A stretch of 64,000 nucleotides of DNA from Pseudo-nitzschia pungens (GCA_037355855.1 CM074760.1:3526501-3590500); one strand, 5' to 3'. Shown: positions 33,896 through 43,610, counted from the first letter of the stretch. Program-made: numbers and translations. Notes: a model not told the origin generated them from the letters alone.

Positions 33896-34299
33896 GGTGG
33901 TGTGTGTTTTTGTGATGGTGCGATGTCCCGGTATGTGATGTGACACCACTGAAAAAAAAAGTTCACAAAGGTGCGTGACGAAACACTTTGGTGTGATTGA
34001 AGTAAATTGGATTAAAAATTATTTGTTGTGTTGAGTCAAGTGTGTCAAATGTGTAAAAATGGAATGAAAATGTGAAGAGGGACTGAATGTCAGGGTCTAG
34101 AACAGAACATTTCCGTCGACACGTTGGGGGAGTTGAGAAAAGGGAGAAATGTGGTTGAGAATAATGGAAAAAAGTGGAGAATAATGGAAAAAAGGTTGTG
34201 AAATAAAAAATTGGGGTCGAATTTTTTTTAGACAAGTCGCGATTGGGTCGCGATCCGGTCGCGATTGGTCGCGATGGGTCGCGAACCAGTTTTCGGACG

Positions 34300-36651
34300 T
34301 AAGGTTCTGAAGGTGAGGTTCTTATGGTCGGTGTATACATTGATAACACCACCTAGTAGCATTTTTCTGTACTCTTTGCAGCAGAGTACGATTGCAAGGA
34401 GTTCTTTCTCCATAGTAGTATAGTTCTTCTGGGCATCAGATAGTTTCTTAGACCAGTATGCAATGGGCTTGCCATCCTGTAGTATAGCAGCACCAAGTTG
34501 CAGGTCTGAGGCATCAGTGTACAGTTCAAAGGGCTTGTTAAGGTCTGGATAGGTGTTCAGCGCATCCGCTGCCACCATTGCTTTCATCTCTTGAAAGGCT
34601 TTATCTTGAGCAGGTCCCCAAGTGAAAGCTGAAGGAGCTTTTCTTTGCTTGCCTTTGATGGCAGCTGCTTGAGGAGTCTTGGGGGTGCCAGTGATATCAA
34701 ATAGAGGAGCTAGGACATGGGATCTTTGGGGCCACATGTCCCTGTAGTATCCAACTGCTCCTAGAAAGGACTTGACTTGAGTGACAGTGCAAGGTCGATC
34801 CATATGTAGAATGGCTTCTATTTTCTTCCTCCATGGCTTAACTGCTGTCGGAGTCATCCAGTAGCCTAGGAAGTCAGTTTCTTGTACAGCCCAATCACAT
34901 TTGAGTGGGTTGCATTTAAGTCCATTTTGGTTGAGCCGGTCTAGGATCTTGTCTATGGTCTTCATGTGGAGATCAAAGGAGCCATTGGTCCAGATGCCAA
35001 TATCATCAATATAAACCGTGCAGTCGGTGTCTTGTAGAATATCTTCCATTAGTTGCTGAGCAACATCTGGAGAGACTTTGACACCCATTGGTAGTCTTTG
35101 GTATTCATAGCAACCATATGGTGTTACTATGGTACAGAGTTTCTTGCTGGCGTCGTCCAGTTCAAAGCAGTAGTATTGCATGGAGAGGTCGATCTTGGTG
35201 AAGTGAGTATATTTGCCTCGCTTATTCATGATATCTTGTATCCTTGGTATGGGATATGGCCTTCTCTCAAGGAGTTCATTGAGTTCTCTAAAGTCTGATA
35301 CCCATCGGACCCTATTGTCTTTCTTTGGTACTATGAAGGTTGGGAATGCCCATTCAGCCGGTCCAGTGCATCGTTTGAGTACTCCGTCATTACAAAGATT
35401 CTGGAGCTCCCTTTTGAATAGGTCTTCTCTTTTGTATGCAACTGGATAAGGCTTCTTGTGGATAGGCTTGGATCCGGGCTTCAGTCTGAGAGAGATCTGC
35501 TTGTGAGGGTACTTGCCGAGTTCTCCATTGAAGACGTTTGGATACTTGTTTAGTATTGCTTGGAACTGCTGCTGCTCTGCTGTGGACATGTGGGACTGTT
35601 GCTTGGCGACTGTCGTTGGATCTGTTTCTTGGTAGGCTCTGTCTAGGATCACCTTGGATTTGTATGGATTGGCAAAGGAGAGTTCATCAGCAAAGAGTTC
35701 GGCGTCTTCTAGTTCTTCCATGAGCATGATGTGGTTATCATGGTATAAGGATGTATCCTTCATAGGAATGGTTCGATCCATCCACTGAACTGCTCCTTCT
35801 TTGAATAGGAGATTGATCTGTGCGAGGTGGAGGAAGTCTCTGCCTAGTATCAGATCATATTTGCAGTTAGGGGAATGGAAGAGCCTTGCCTCTTGTCGGT
35901 CGATGGTATAGTTGCCAAACTCTTGTAACTTGGTGTTCTTCATGATAATATACTCTGTGGTATCGAAGCTTCCGTTAGCTGTGGTTGTTAGGACTTGGTG
36001 CTTGCTTCTGATTGGTAGTGTGCCAAATGGTAGTGCTTGTTTGTTAATTAACGTTCCGGAGGATCCACTATCTAGCAATGCTAGTAGTGGTCTTGATTTC
36101 GTAGGGATGCCTTGTATGTACTGTACTGTGGTTAGTAGAATAGGAGCCACGTTGCTCTTATTCGGGGATGCCTGTTCTGCTGGATTTCCAGCAGGCGACA
36201 GCAGTTTTAAATAATTTTGCTCCAGCGCACCTCCTTTGGTGTATTCTTTGGAGTTTTGGGTATTGCAATAGAGATTTTTTGCTGTACCGGTAGACCAATT
36301 TCTTGCTAGGGGCAAGGTTGGTCCATTTATTACTGCTGTCTTATTCGGATCGATACAAATCGATGATGCGTCTGTACCCTTGGATCGATTCGGTATGCGA
36401 TTCGGATCCATGTTCGGATTGCTCTCTTCGGAGAATCGAACTGTTTTTGCTGCGTTTGCAGTCTTTGCTGAGCGCTCAACAGGACTCCGTCCTGTAGGTT
36501 CCTTCCCCTCTTTCTCCGGGAGATCTCCTCCTTGCGTCATCCCAGTCAGCTGTGCTGTACTGGCATCCAGGGCCTGTGGCGCCGGAGGCAAGGTGATTGC
36601 TGATTTTGGTGGACCCTTGGGCCTCTTTTTGGTGGAGGATTGCTTCTGCAA
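34300..36651 (-). pseudogene. E1 pol, 5' piece: protease, reverse transcriptase, RNase H start
   Basis: Reads on from the gag stop codon in the same frame (TTG at 36651), with no ATG nearby. Order: linker with GMTQGGDLPEKEGKEPTG; retropepsin-like protease with active site LLALLDSGSSGTLI; reverse transcriptase (WVSDFRELNELLERRPYPIP, FTKIDLSMQYYCFELDD, YEYQRLPMGVKVSPDVAQQL, catalytic TVYIDDIGIW); and RNase H (ELYTDASDLQLGAAIL, MEKELLAIVLCCKEYR, YTDHKNLTFRTL). The frame then enters the TIR element. The protein continues at 28399. Expression is probably as a Gag-Pol fusion by read-through of one TGA. Confidence 0.94.
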
Positions 36652-37701
36652 TCATGGGAGCCAAATAAGGTCCCCATCGATGCTCCTTTCTGTTCGACCT
36701 CCATGTTCGGAGTGATACGATTCCCTTGCTGCCTCGACAGCTGCATTCATGTGAGCTTGGAAAGACTCGTTGCTGCCGGAGAGGTCATGAGTTTGAGTAT
36801 GGAAGGTTTCAGTGGTGGCGTTGGCTGCTTTGTTGCCGGGCCCCTTGTAGTTCCTTGAGTACCTGTTCTTAGGACATTCGGACCAGTCGTGGTTGTGGCC
36901 TTGAATGCGACAGGGGTTGGACTTCTTCTTGCTCTTGGGATTGTTCTTCTGGTGTCCAGAGTGCTTTCTGTTGTTGTTAGAACTATTATTAGAATTGTTG
37001 GAACGTCTTCCATTATTCTTGTTGTTGTTCTTTTGTTTGCTGAGCCGATCGAGACTGCTCATATGGTCTACAATGAACTGTGATGTAGTGTGCTGAGTGA
37101 CCCCTTGGTGGATTCGTACATAGTTTTTGATCCAGGCGTTTGGATAGCTGTGGAGGAGGATAGTGACTTGCTGGAGATGGTCCAGGTTGGTTACATATCC
37201 GTGGAGCTTGGCTGTGTATTTCATGAGTGTTAGTAGTCGATCGGTATGGTCTTTACAAGTGGACTCCACCTTCTTTTTGCATGCTGGGCTCCGGAGGTAT
37301 ATATGCATGAGGTCCCTGGCATCTTCAGCATTGCAGTAGTGCCTGATGAAGGCCGCAAATGCTGAGTTGAATCCTTGTCTTGTTAGTGGATAGAGTCTTT
37401 GCCCATTCGGTCGAGTGTTTCGGGCTAGGGCTCTCCATTCGGTTTGGGCGCTAACGCATAGGCAGCGTCCAAAGTATCGGATGAGGGCGGCGTCCTGTAC
37501 ACCTAGATCCTCAGCTGCGTTTAGGAAGGCCTCTTTGGTGTGGAGTAATTCTTCTAGACCCCCTTTATCTGTGAAGAGGGGAATTTTGACGCTGTCGGAA
37601 TGGTTGGCATTGTCGTAGACCGATAGTGTGATTAGCTTTGGCTTGGAGCTGTCGAAGGAGCTCTTGTACGAGACTGGTGGTTCTCTGTAGATGCCGGCCA
37701 T
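36652..37701 (-). CDS. E1 Gag
   Basis: 349-residue structural protein of the retrotransposon, starting MAGIYREPPVSYKSSF. The N-terminal two thirds are shared with the E2, E3 and E4 gags (LFTDKGGLEELL; AEDARDLMHIYL; HQGVTQHTTSQFIVDHMSSL). Then comes an Asn/Ser-rich linker and the motif CRIQGHNHDWSEC, in the place where a nucleocapsid zinc knuckle would be but with spacing CX4HXHX4C instead of CX2CX4HX4C. It ends DGDLIWLP-TGA, and pol follows in the same frame. Intact. Confidence 0.9.
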   Translation of the reverse strand: MAGIYREPPVSYKSSFDSSKPKLITLSVYDNANHSDSVKIPLFTDKGGLEELLHTKEAFLNAAEDLGVQDAALIRYFGRCLCVSAQTEWRALARNTRPNGQRLYPLTRQGFNSAFAAFIRHYCNAEDARDLMHIYLRSPACKKKVESTCKDHTDRLLTLMKYTAKLHGYVTNLDHLQQVTILLHSYPNAWIKNYVRIHQGVTQHTTSQFIVDHMSSLDRLSKQKNNNKNNGRRSNNSNNSSNNNRKHSGHQKNNPKSKKKSNPCRIQGHNHDWSECPKNRYSRNYKGPGNKAANATTETFHTQTHDLSGSNESFQAHMNAAVEAARESYHSEHGGRTERSIDGDLIWLP

Positions 37702-37823
37702 GGTTGGAGGAGTTACTCTGTTCTTGTTGGAGATACAAGTTGCCTCTGTTGTTGAGGCTTTCGATGTTTCGGTTTTCTTGAAAGTTCAGTACTGAGTTCT
37801 ACTACTGTTCCTACGTGAAAGCG

Positions 37824-37837
37824 GACAGTAATTACTG
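37824..37837 (-). other. Palindrome at the expected primer-binding site of E1
   Basis: ACAGTAATTACTGT overlaps the LTR/leader junction. The same 14-bp palindrome sits at the same place in E2 (38229-38242), E3 (39609-39622) and E4 (59648-59661). A tRNA 3'-end complement (TGG...) is not seen. Confidence 0.6.
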
Positions 37838-38163
37838 TGTAACACTCTAAGGTAGAAATTTCGGAGTAGTATGAATAATTGTGTGTTATTTCACTTTACG
37901 AGATGGGATTGAAATTAGAGAGAGGAAATAATGAGTGATGAGGTCATTGCGACCTTCTCATATAATAACCATCCCTGTATATAACATATATTCCGTATGT
38001 AACCTTAATCGTATAATCGCTCTCTTCTGCATGCCTGTTCGCACATACCAGATATCCATAGATGGATACCTTATATATATATATATATTTGAATCCCACG
38101 TTGGATTCGGTTAATTATTACGAAGTAATTTGTAACGCTACTAGCCTACGCTAGCATGTTACA
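37838..38163 (-). repeat. E1 5' LTR
   Basis: 326 bp, with ends TGTAACA/TGTTACA on the + strand; pairs with 26472-26786. Confidence 0.93.
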
Positions 38164-38168
38164 ATCTC

Positions 38169-38231
38169 GTAAAGTATCTAAACATTCACAATTTACATAC
38201 TACTCCGAAATTTCTACTCTAGACCGTAACA
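38169..38231 (+). repeat. E2 5' LTR, right part
   Basis: End of the E2 LTR (…TTTCTACTCTAGACCGTAACA), identical at its end to the E3 LTR, followed by ACAGTAATTACTGT. Confidence 0.8.
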
Positions 38232-38348
38232 CAGTAATTACTGTTTGTGCTTTACAGTAGAAACAGTAGAACTCAGTACTGAATTCAAAACCGAACAAAC
38301 CTCCCTTATCCTCAACAAAAGAGACACCTTGTATCTCCAACAAGCAAC

Positions 38349-39253
38349 ATGGCCGGCATCTACAGAGATCCCCCTATTGCCTACAAGAGCTCCTTCGATC
38401 GAACCAAGCCTAAGCTCTTCACCCTGTACAATGTCGATGAGGACCGGACCGACAGCATGAAAGTCCCCCTGTTCACAGACACTGGAGGACTAGAAGAACT
38501 GCTCTTTGTGGAGGAGTCCTTCCGGAACGCCGCCAAGTACCTCAGGCTTCCAATCAACATCTATCTAACTCACTTCGGCCGTTGCCTCACTACAGACGCC
38601 CAGAGTAAGTGGAACGACATGATCAAGGATCCACTGGATCCGGAAGAATACCAATACTCTCAAGAAGAGATTGGAGGATACGAGCAAGCCTTCATTGACT
38701 TCACCCAACTTTACTGCAATGCCAAGGATGCTAGAGACATCATGCACACCTACCTTTGAAGCCATGACTGCTGAAAGACGCCCTCAGTTACATGCAAGGA
38801 ACATGCTGATCGAATCATTATCCTCATGAAATACACGCAGAAACTAGAAGAAGGAAGCAGCTCGCCACTCTCCCAAGTGGAGAAACTAACCATTCTTCTG
38901 CACTCCTTCCCCTCTGCATGGATCGAGAGCTATGGCATCATCCACAGTGGAATCCAAGAAGATACCACAGTCCAGCACATTGTGGATCATATGAGCTGCC
39001 ACGAGAGACAAGCCAACAAGAAGAGCAATAAAAACAATAACAAGCAACAAAACAAACGCTCGAACAATTCGAACAATAACTCTCGCAAATGCAACTCGCA
39101 CTCCAACAACAAGGGCAACAACAACAACAACAACAAGAAATCCAACCCTTGCAGAATTCCAGGCCACAATCATGACTGGTCTGAGTGTCCAAAGAATCGT
39201 TACTCCAAGAACTATAACAGGAACAACACCCCAACTGAATCCTTCCACACTCA
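38349..39253 (+). pseudogene. E2 Gag, first part (two in-frame TGA, then split by E3)
   Basis: Starts MAGIYRDPPIAYKSSF. Aligns to E1 Gag throughout, but CGA-type codons have become TGA at 38757-38759 (after MHTYL) and 38772-38774. The frame remains open otherwise and includes SNPCRIPGHNHDWSEC. E3 inserts at the ACTCA after SFHTH. With E3 and one ACTCA removed, the whole gag is exactly 351 codons including the stop. Confidence 0.88.
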
Positions 39254-39611
39254 TGTGACGGGCTGGCGTAGGCATCCCTACGAGAGACTCTAAATGATTA
39301 TTGAATCCCGCATATACTCCAATATGTAGGATATTCATATACATATACTGAATATTCAACATACAAGAATACACATTCAATCCAATACTAATTGGATATT
39401 CAAATATCGAGATAAACAAAGATTCAAGTGACTCAACGATTATTGATATTATGCCCGACGAACAATAATATCATTGTTCGATCATTCATTCCATACTCAA
39501 GGAATCATTCCCATTTCGTAAGGTATTCAACCATTCTCTTTTATAACACAATTTATTAACCTTTCATCTTTAAAATACTCCTATCATGTATTTCTACTCT
39601 AGACCGTAACA
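39254..39611 (+). repeat. E3 5' LTR
   Basis: 358 bp, TGTGACGGGCTGGCG...CCGTAACA; reads as identical to 42084-42441, implying very recent insertion. Confidence 0.95.
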
Positions 39612-39624
39612 CAGTAATTACTGT

Positions 39625-40998
39625 TTGTGCTTTAAAGTAGAAACAGAACCAAACTCAGTACTGAATCCAAGAAACATCTCTTATCCTAAACAACAGGGAT
39701 ACATCGATACCCTGACAAGCAAAATCCTACAGTCGGAATCTCCGAAAGAACTACGAAACGCCGATCGAAATCTACAACCAATCGAACACCGGATCGATCG
39801 AACACCGAATCGATCAAACGCTCCGAAAGTAAACAACGATCGATCGCAATCTCCAACCGAATCGATCGAACAAAACGATCGATACTACCTACGAAACAAT
39901 CGAATCGATCGAACGCGACGAATCAACATGGCAGGACTATACAGAGATCCTCCAATCAATTATACTCCTTCATTCAAGAGAAGCAAGCCAAAACTCACCA
40001 AGCTCTCCATGACACATGCTAATGGACGACAAGACAGCATGAAGATCCCTCTATTCACCAACAAAGGAGGCCTAGAAGAATTCCTATTTGTTGAAGAAGC
40101 CTTCACGAACGCCGCGAAACTTCTAGGACTACCAATCAACGAATATATCCCTTACTTCAATCGTTGTCTCTCCGTTGACACCCAAACCAAATGGACAGAC
40201 TTAACAAGCAACCAACGTAAATATCCACGAACACTAAATGGATACAAGCAAGCAATCATTGACTTTATTGAGCAATTCTGCAATGCGACAGACGCCAAAG
40301 ATATCATGCATACATACCTTCGAACGCTGAAGAAACCAAGCAACGTCTCTTGTAAAGACCATGCAGACCGAATGCAAATTCTATTCAAATATACTAAAAG
40401 ACTCCAAGGACATGGAACTGACCTATCACCAACAGAAGCCAAGACCATTCTGCTGCACACCTTCCCAAGCAAATGGATCAACAGCTATGGTCTAATCCAC
40501 CAAGGAATACAAGAAGATACCACTGTACAATTCATCGTCGACCATATGAGCTGTCTAGAGCGCCAAAGAAAAAGAAAACAAGCGTCGGCCACTGATTTGG
40601 ACGCCGAAAGCATCGACAACGACAGCAACAGCTCGAATTCCGACAGCGACAGTGACAGTGACAGCAACGCTGAATCCGAAGAAGAAGAGAAAGAGCAGGA
40701 GCCATCCGGTGGCAAAAGAAAATATAACAATCCCTGCAGAATTCCGGGACACGACCACGATTGGTCCGAGTGTCCAAAGAATAAATATTCCAAAAAGAGC
40801 AAAAGCAGCAACAACAGCACTGCTCCGGCTCCTAGCAACGAAACTGGAACCAATGAACCTGGAACCAACGCAACTGGAAGCACTGCTTCCAATGAATCCT
40901 TCCAAGCTTACATCAGACAAGCAATGCAATCCTATTGCATGGAGAACGGAGGACGCATCGAAAGAAACTTCGATGGCAGTCCTACATGGCAACCATAG
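39625..40998 (+). CDS. E3 Gag (intact)
   Basis: An open frame of 457 codons. By homology to the other gags the protein starts at ATG 39928 (MAGLYRDPPINYTPSF), giving 356 residues. The upstream 101 codons, rich in NRSIDRT-type repeats, are also open and could be an extension or a leader. The family blocks are all present (LFTNKGGLEEFLFVEEAF; DFIEQFCNATDAKDIMHTYL; HQGIQEDTTVQFIVDHMSCL). They are followed by an acidic Ser/Asp tract not present in E1 or E2, then CRIPGHDHDWSEC (CX4HXHX4C), and the end DGSPTWQP with TAG. CGA codons are kept where E2 and E4 have TGA. The intact frame in an element without pol suggests selection for Gag, or simply youth. Confidence 0.9.
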   Translation: MCFKVETEPNSVLNPRNISYPKQQGYIDTLTSKILQSESPKELRNADRNLQPIEHRIDRTPNRSNAPKVNNDRSQSPTESIEQNDRYYLRNNRIDRTRRINMAGLYRDPPINYTPSFKRSKPKLTKLSMTHANGRQDSMKIPLFTNKGGLEEFLFVEEAFTNAAKLLGLPINEYIPYFNRCLSVDTQTKWTDLTSNQRKYPRTLNGYKQAIIDFIEQFCNATDAKDIMHTYLRTLKKPSNVSCKDHADRMQILFKYTKRLQGHGTDLSPTEAKTILLHTFPSKWINSYGLIHQGIQEDTTVQFIVDHMSCLERQRKRKQASATDLDAESIDNDSNSSNSDSDSDSDSNAESEEEEKEQEPSGGKRKYNNPCRIPGHDHDWSECPKNKYSKKSKSSNNSTAPAPSNETGTNEPGTNATGSTASNESFQAYIRQAMQSYCMENGGRIERNFDGSPTWQP

Positions 40999-42083
40999 CC
41001 ACTCGAACACTTAACACAAGGATCACCGTATCCAGCACCGTGCCTTCAGCTCCCCTGGAACTGAATGCCAGCTCAGCCCTGCTGACTGGGAAGACGCATG
41101 GAGGAGAACTCCCCAAAAAAAAAGAGAGGAAGAAACCTACAGAGATGAGCCCTGTTGCAACCAAAATAAAAACGTTCGAACTACAACACAAAGCGCTCAG
41201 TCCGATCCACAGTGACGGCAACGACAATCAACCAAATAAATAAAATAAAAGATTCAAACATGGCAAATACAAATAACAGCAAAAGGTTCGGACGCGAACC
41301 AATTGCAAGGGTACAGACGCTTAACGCCATGGATGAATCGATTCATATCCCAATCAATAAGGGTACAGACGCAAAACAAAACAAAGGGTACAGCAGCAAC
41401 AACAAGGCCAACCTTGTTCCGGACAAACAAATAGTCCACAGGGAGCTCCAAAAAAATAATAAGAGCAATCCCACAAAATCCATATTCAACACCCACAGAG
41501 GTGCTCTGGAGTTACAAAATCCGAAATTCCAGTAAACTGCTGCAAACACACCCAAATAAAGACCGACAAAGTATCCGGCAAATCGCAACTGAATTTACAC
41601 ATCGATTCAAACCCTAACTAACAATGCGTCCCTTCTCTGCGTCACCATACAATCGCAGATACGGCAAGCGCCACATCCAACGCTCCGGCTTTTCACCTAC
41701 CTACATTCACTCCCATTACAACAGGAGGTGTTTTTATGCCTAAGAGCAATCAATTTCAATCGCTCGAAATTGCAAATCAGCTCCCCTCCATCACAGTTGG
41801 GGGAGGAAAAGAATTTTCTTCAAATCTTTTTGCTATTTTTAGCATGTCATTATGACCCTTCTCAAGAACAAGAAACAAATCTTCGATTTTTTGAGTATCA
41901 CAAAGAACCTTCTTCAATCCCACTTCGATCTACATTACCATATATCTTCAGAATACTTCAAATGGCATATATCATCTTCAACCGGTTCTCCGAACAAGCA
42001 TATCTCTTTTTCATCGATACTACTCAACTCCGAACCTAGTGTATTGAACTACATGCAAACTTCACCTAATCATTGGGGAACTA
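40999..42083 (+). other. E3 non-coding interior with pol remnants
   Basis: Short frames at 40935-41243 and 41212-41535 carry scraps homologous to the region before the protease in E1 pol, in a different frame from gag. Protease, RT, RNase H and integrase are absent. Confidence 0.8.
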
Positions 42084-42441
42084 TGTGACGGGCTGGCGTA
42101 GGCATCCCTACGAGAGACTCTAAATGATTATTGAATCCCGCATATACTCCAATATGTAGGATATTCATATACATATACTGAATATTCAACATACAAGAAT
42201 ACACATTCAATCCAATACTAATTGGATATTCAAATATCGAGATAAACAAAGATTCAAGTGACTCAACGATTATTGATATTATGCCCGACGAACAATAATA
42301 TCATTGTTCGATCATTCATTCCATACTCAAGGAATCATTCCCATTTCGTAAGGTATTCAACCATTCTCTTTTATAACACAATTTATTAACCTTTCATCTT
42401 TAAAATACTCCTATCATGTATTTCTACTCTAGACCGTAACA
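42084..42441 (+). repeat. E3 3' LTR
   Basis: Matches 39254-39611; followed by the ACTCA duplication. Confidence 0.95.
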
Positions 42442-42446
42442 ACTCA

Positions 42447-42760
42447 TACCCAAGCCCTCATGATACCAGGAAGCAACGAGACCTTCCAAGCCCACATTAA
42501 TGCAGCGCGTGACACAGCAATCGAAGAATACCATGCCAATCATGGTGGAAGAACAGAAAGGAGCATCGATGGGGACCTCATTTGGCTCCCCTGAGTCTCC
42601 AAAGGCCCCCGGCCACACAAGAAGCCCCGGGCTTCACCAAAACCAGCAATCACCTTGCCTCCGGGTCCCCAGGAACTGGATGCCAGCACAGCCCTGCTGT
42701 CTGGGATGACGCATGGAGGAGATCTCCCAGATAAAGAGGGGAAGGAACCTACAGGATGGA
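42447..42760 (+). pseudogene. E2 Gag end and start of pol
   Basis: Gag resumes (NETFQAHINAARDTAIEEY, DGDLIWLP) and stops with TGA at 42592-42594. The same frame continues into pol (GMTHGGDLPDKEGKEPTG), as in E1. At about 42760 the homology to E1 ends and repeat H begins. Confidence 0.85.
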
Positions 42761-43015
42761 GTATTCCTGTTTCCTTCTTTTTCCAGTACAAGGATATTTA
42801 AGGACTAAAGTACAATGAGCCAGGAGCCTGCCAGAGGGGGTTCTCCACGTTCTCAGGACTGAGTGCGATAAAGCAACTCGGCTCAAAATAAGTCGGATTG
42901 TGAATCGAAACAGCAGTGATTTGTGTTATTCCTGAAGAAAATAGTGAGTGAATCATCGACAGCACTCTGTCTTCTCATCTTTCTCAAATTGGTATGTGTT
43001 CTCGTTTGAGATTGA
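42761..43015 (+). repeat. Dispersed repeat H, right part
   Basis: Continues H from 26212. GGACTAAAGTACAATGAGCC, AAATAAGTCGGATTGTGAAT and CAGCAGTGATTTGTGTTATT match the reverse complement of 62000-62165. Confidence 0.82.
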
Positions 43016-43089
43016 CAGACAATGGTACGGTACCGGTATGTTTCTGAAGGTTGGAAACAGAGAATTATTTAATCCAATGAGTCTTTACT

Positions 43090-43610
43090 GGTAAAAAGTA
43101 TGCCCAGGATCGAGGGTGTAGCAGTATGAAGATATCCAGGGTGCTATGATCTGTGCTAAGGCTCCTGTGTAGGAGAGCTACTGGGGCTACAGACAGCAAC
43201 ATCCAGTAGCTGACTAACAGGTGCTGAGCTGAGTGCTGAGATGTGTGCTAATTGGTAGCATACAGGCTTAGCAGCAGGCTTAGCAGCAGGCTTAGCAGCA
43301 GGCTTAGCAACAGGCTTAGCAACAGGCTTAGCAACAGGCTTAGCAGCAGACCTATCCTGTTTAGTATGGATGCTAGCAGATGTTACTAGGGCCGTCGCGT
43401 ACGATTTGTACCAATCGTACGTACCCCGAGTAAAGCACCTGTTATGGTGTAGCTAAATGCTACAGGGTTAGGGTTGCTAAGCTACGAGATACTGGTGGTG
43501 CTAACCTACCATGATACCATGCTAAGATACTATGCTACCGCCGGGGTCGGGTCATTGGTGTATAATATGTACCATGACCGGATACCCGGCCCAAACAGTT
43601 ACCCAACGTG
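43090..43610 (+). repeat. Dispersed repeat with 12-bp minisatellite (CTTAGCAGCAGG)n
   Basis: Homologous, in reverse complement, to about 58700-59100 (GGCTACAG, TGCTAAGGCTCCTGTGT and GTACCATGACCGGATACCC blocks). Here a 12-bp unit CTTAGCAGCAGG/CTTAGCAACAGG has expanded to about eight copies at 43262-43355. Confidence 0.75.

Larger units (their letters stand above)
28400..34299. mobile_element. 5.9-kb TIR DNA element inserted in E1 pol (TA duplication)
   Basis: The perfect 24-bp terminal inverted repeats 28400-28423 and 34276-34299 begin CGTCCGAAAACTGGTTCGCG and are flanked by TA on both sides (28398-28399, 34300-34301). TCGCGA boxes cluster just inside the ends, with four to five copies at 34217-34290 and single ones at 28448, 28498 and 28738. 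These look like transposase-binding sites. The interior is mostly minisatellite and tandem repeat, plus one candidate exon with a C2H2-like motif (33597-33895, minus). No transposase core was found, so it is probably non-autonomous. The TA duplication fits Tc1/mariner and several other superfamilies and is not diagnostic. Confidence 0.9.
26472..38163 (-). mobile_element. Full gypsy-type LTR retrotransposon E1 (carrying a DNA transposon)
   Basis: Flanked by 5-bp duplications ATCTC (26467-26471 and 38164-38168). LTRs of 315 and 326 bp begin TGTAACA and end TGTTACA. Internal order on the minus strand is gag, then (after one TGA) protease, reverse transcriptase, RNase H and integrase, the order that defines Ty3/gypsy (in diatoms, 'GyDi'). 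Pol is split by a 5.9-kb TIR element at 28400-34299. Without that insertion the element would be about 5.79 kb. Confidence 0.95.
39254..42441 (+). mobile_element. Gag-only LTR retrotransposon E3
   Basis: A 3188-bp element with two 358-bp LTRs that read as identical and 5-bp duplications ACTCA (39249-39253, 42442-42446). It encodes an intact Gag and nothing else. After gag there are only short remnants of the pol N-terminus (ELNASSALLTGKTHGGELP near 41065; GTDAKQNKGY and NTHRGALELQ near 41365-41510) and then non-coding sequence to the 3' LTR. A purine tract TTGGGGGAGGAAAAGAA lies near 41797. It must borrow protease, RT and integrase from an E1-like partner. Confidence 0.93.
26213..42760 (+). 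mobile_element. Gypsy element E2, 3'-truncated, split by E1 and E3
   Basis: The 5' LTR begins TGTGACGGGCTAGCG at 26213, is cut at 26471 by E1, and resumes 38169-38231 ending ...CCGTAACA. Then come the palindrome ACAGTAATTACTGT, a leader, gag (38349-39253, resuming 42447-42594 after E3) and the first ~50 codons of pol to about 42760. There protease, RT, integrase and the 3' LTR are missing and the host repeat H resumes. GTAT lies at both junctions (26209-26212, 42761-42764). Confidence 0.82.

Noticed and set aside
28400..34299. Firm assignment of the 5.9-kb element to Tc1/mariner from its TA duplication
   Set aside because: No transposase with a DD(34-41)D/E pattern is present, and TA duplication is shared by several superfamilies.
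38886..39419. 177-residue hydrophobic protein antisense to E2 gag
   Set aside because: Antisense of the Asn-rich gag linker always reads as Leu/Val-rich sequence; similar shadows occur opposite the E1 and E3 gags.
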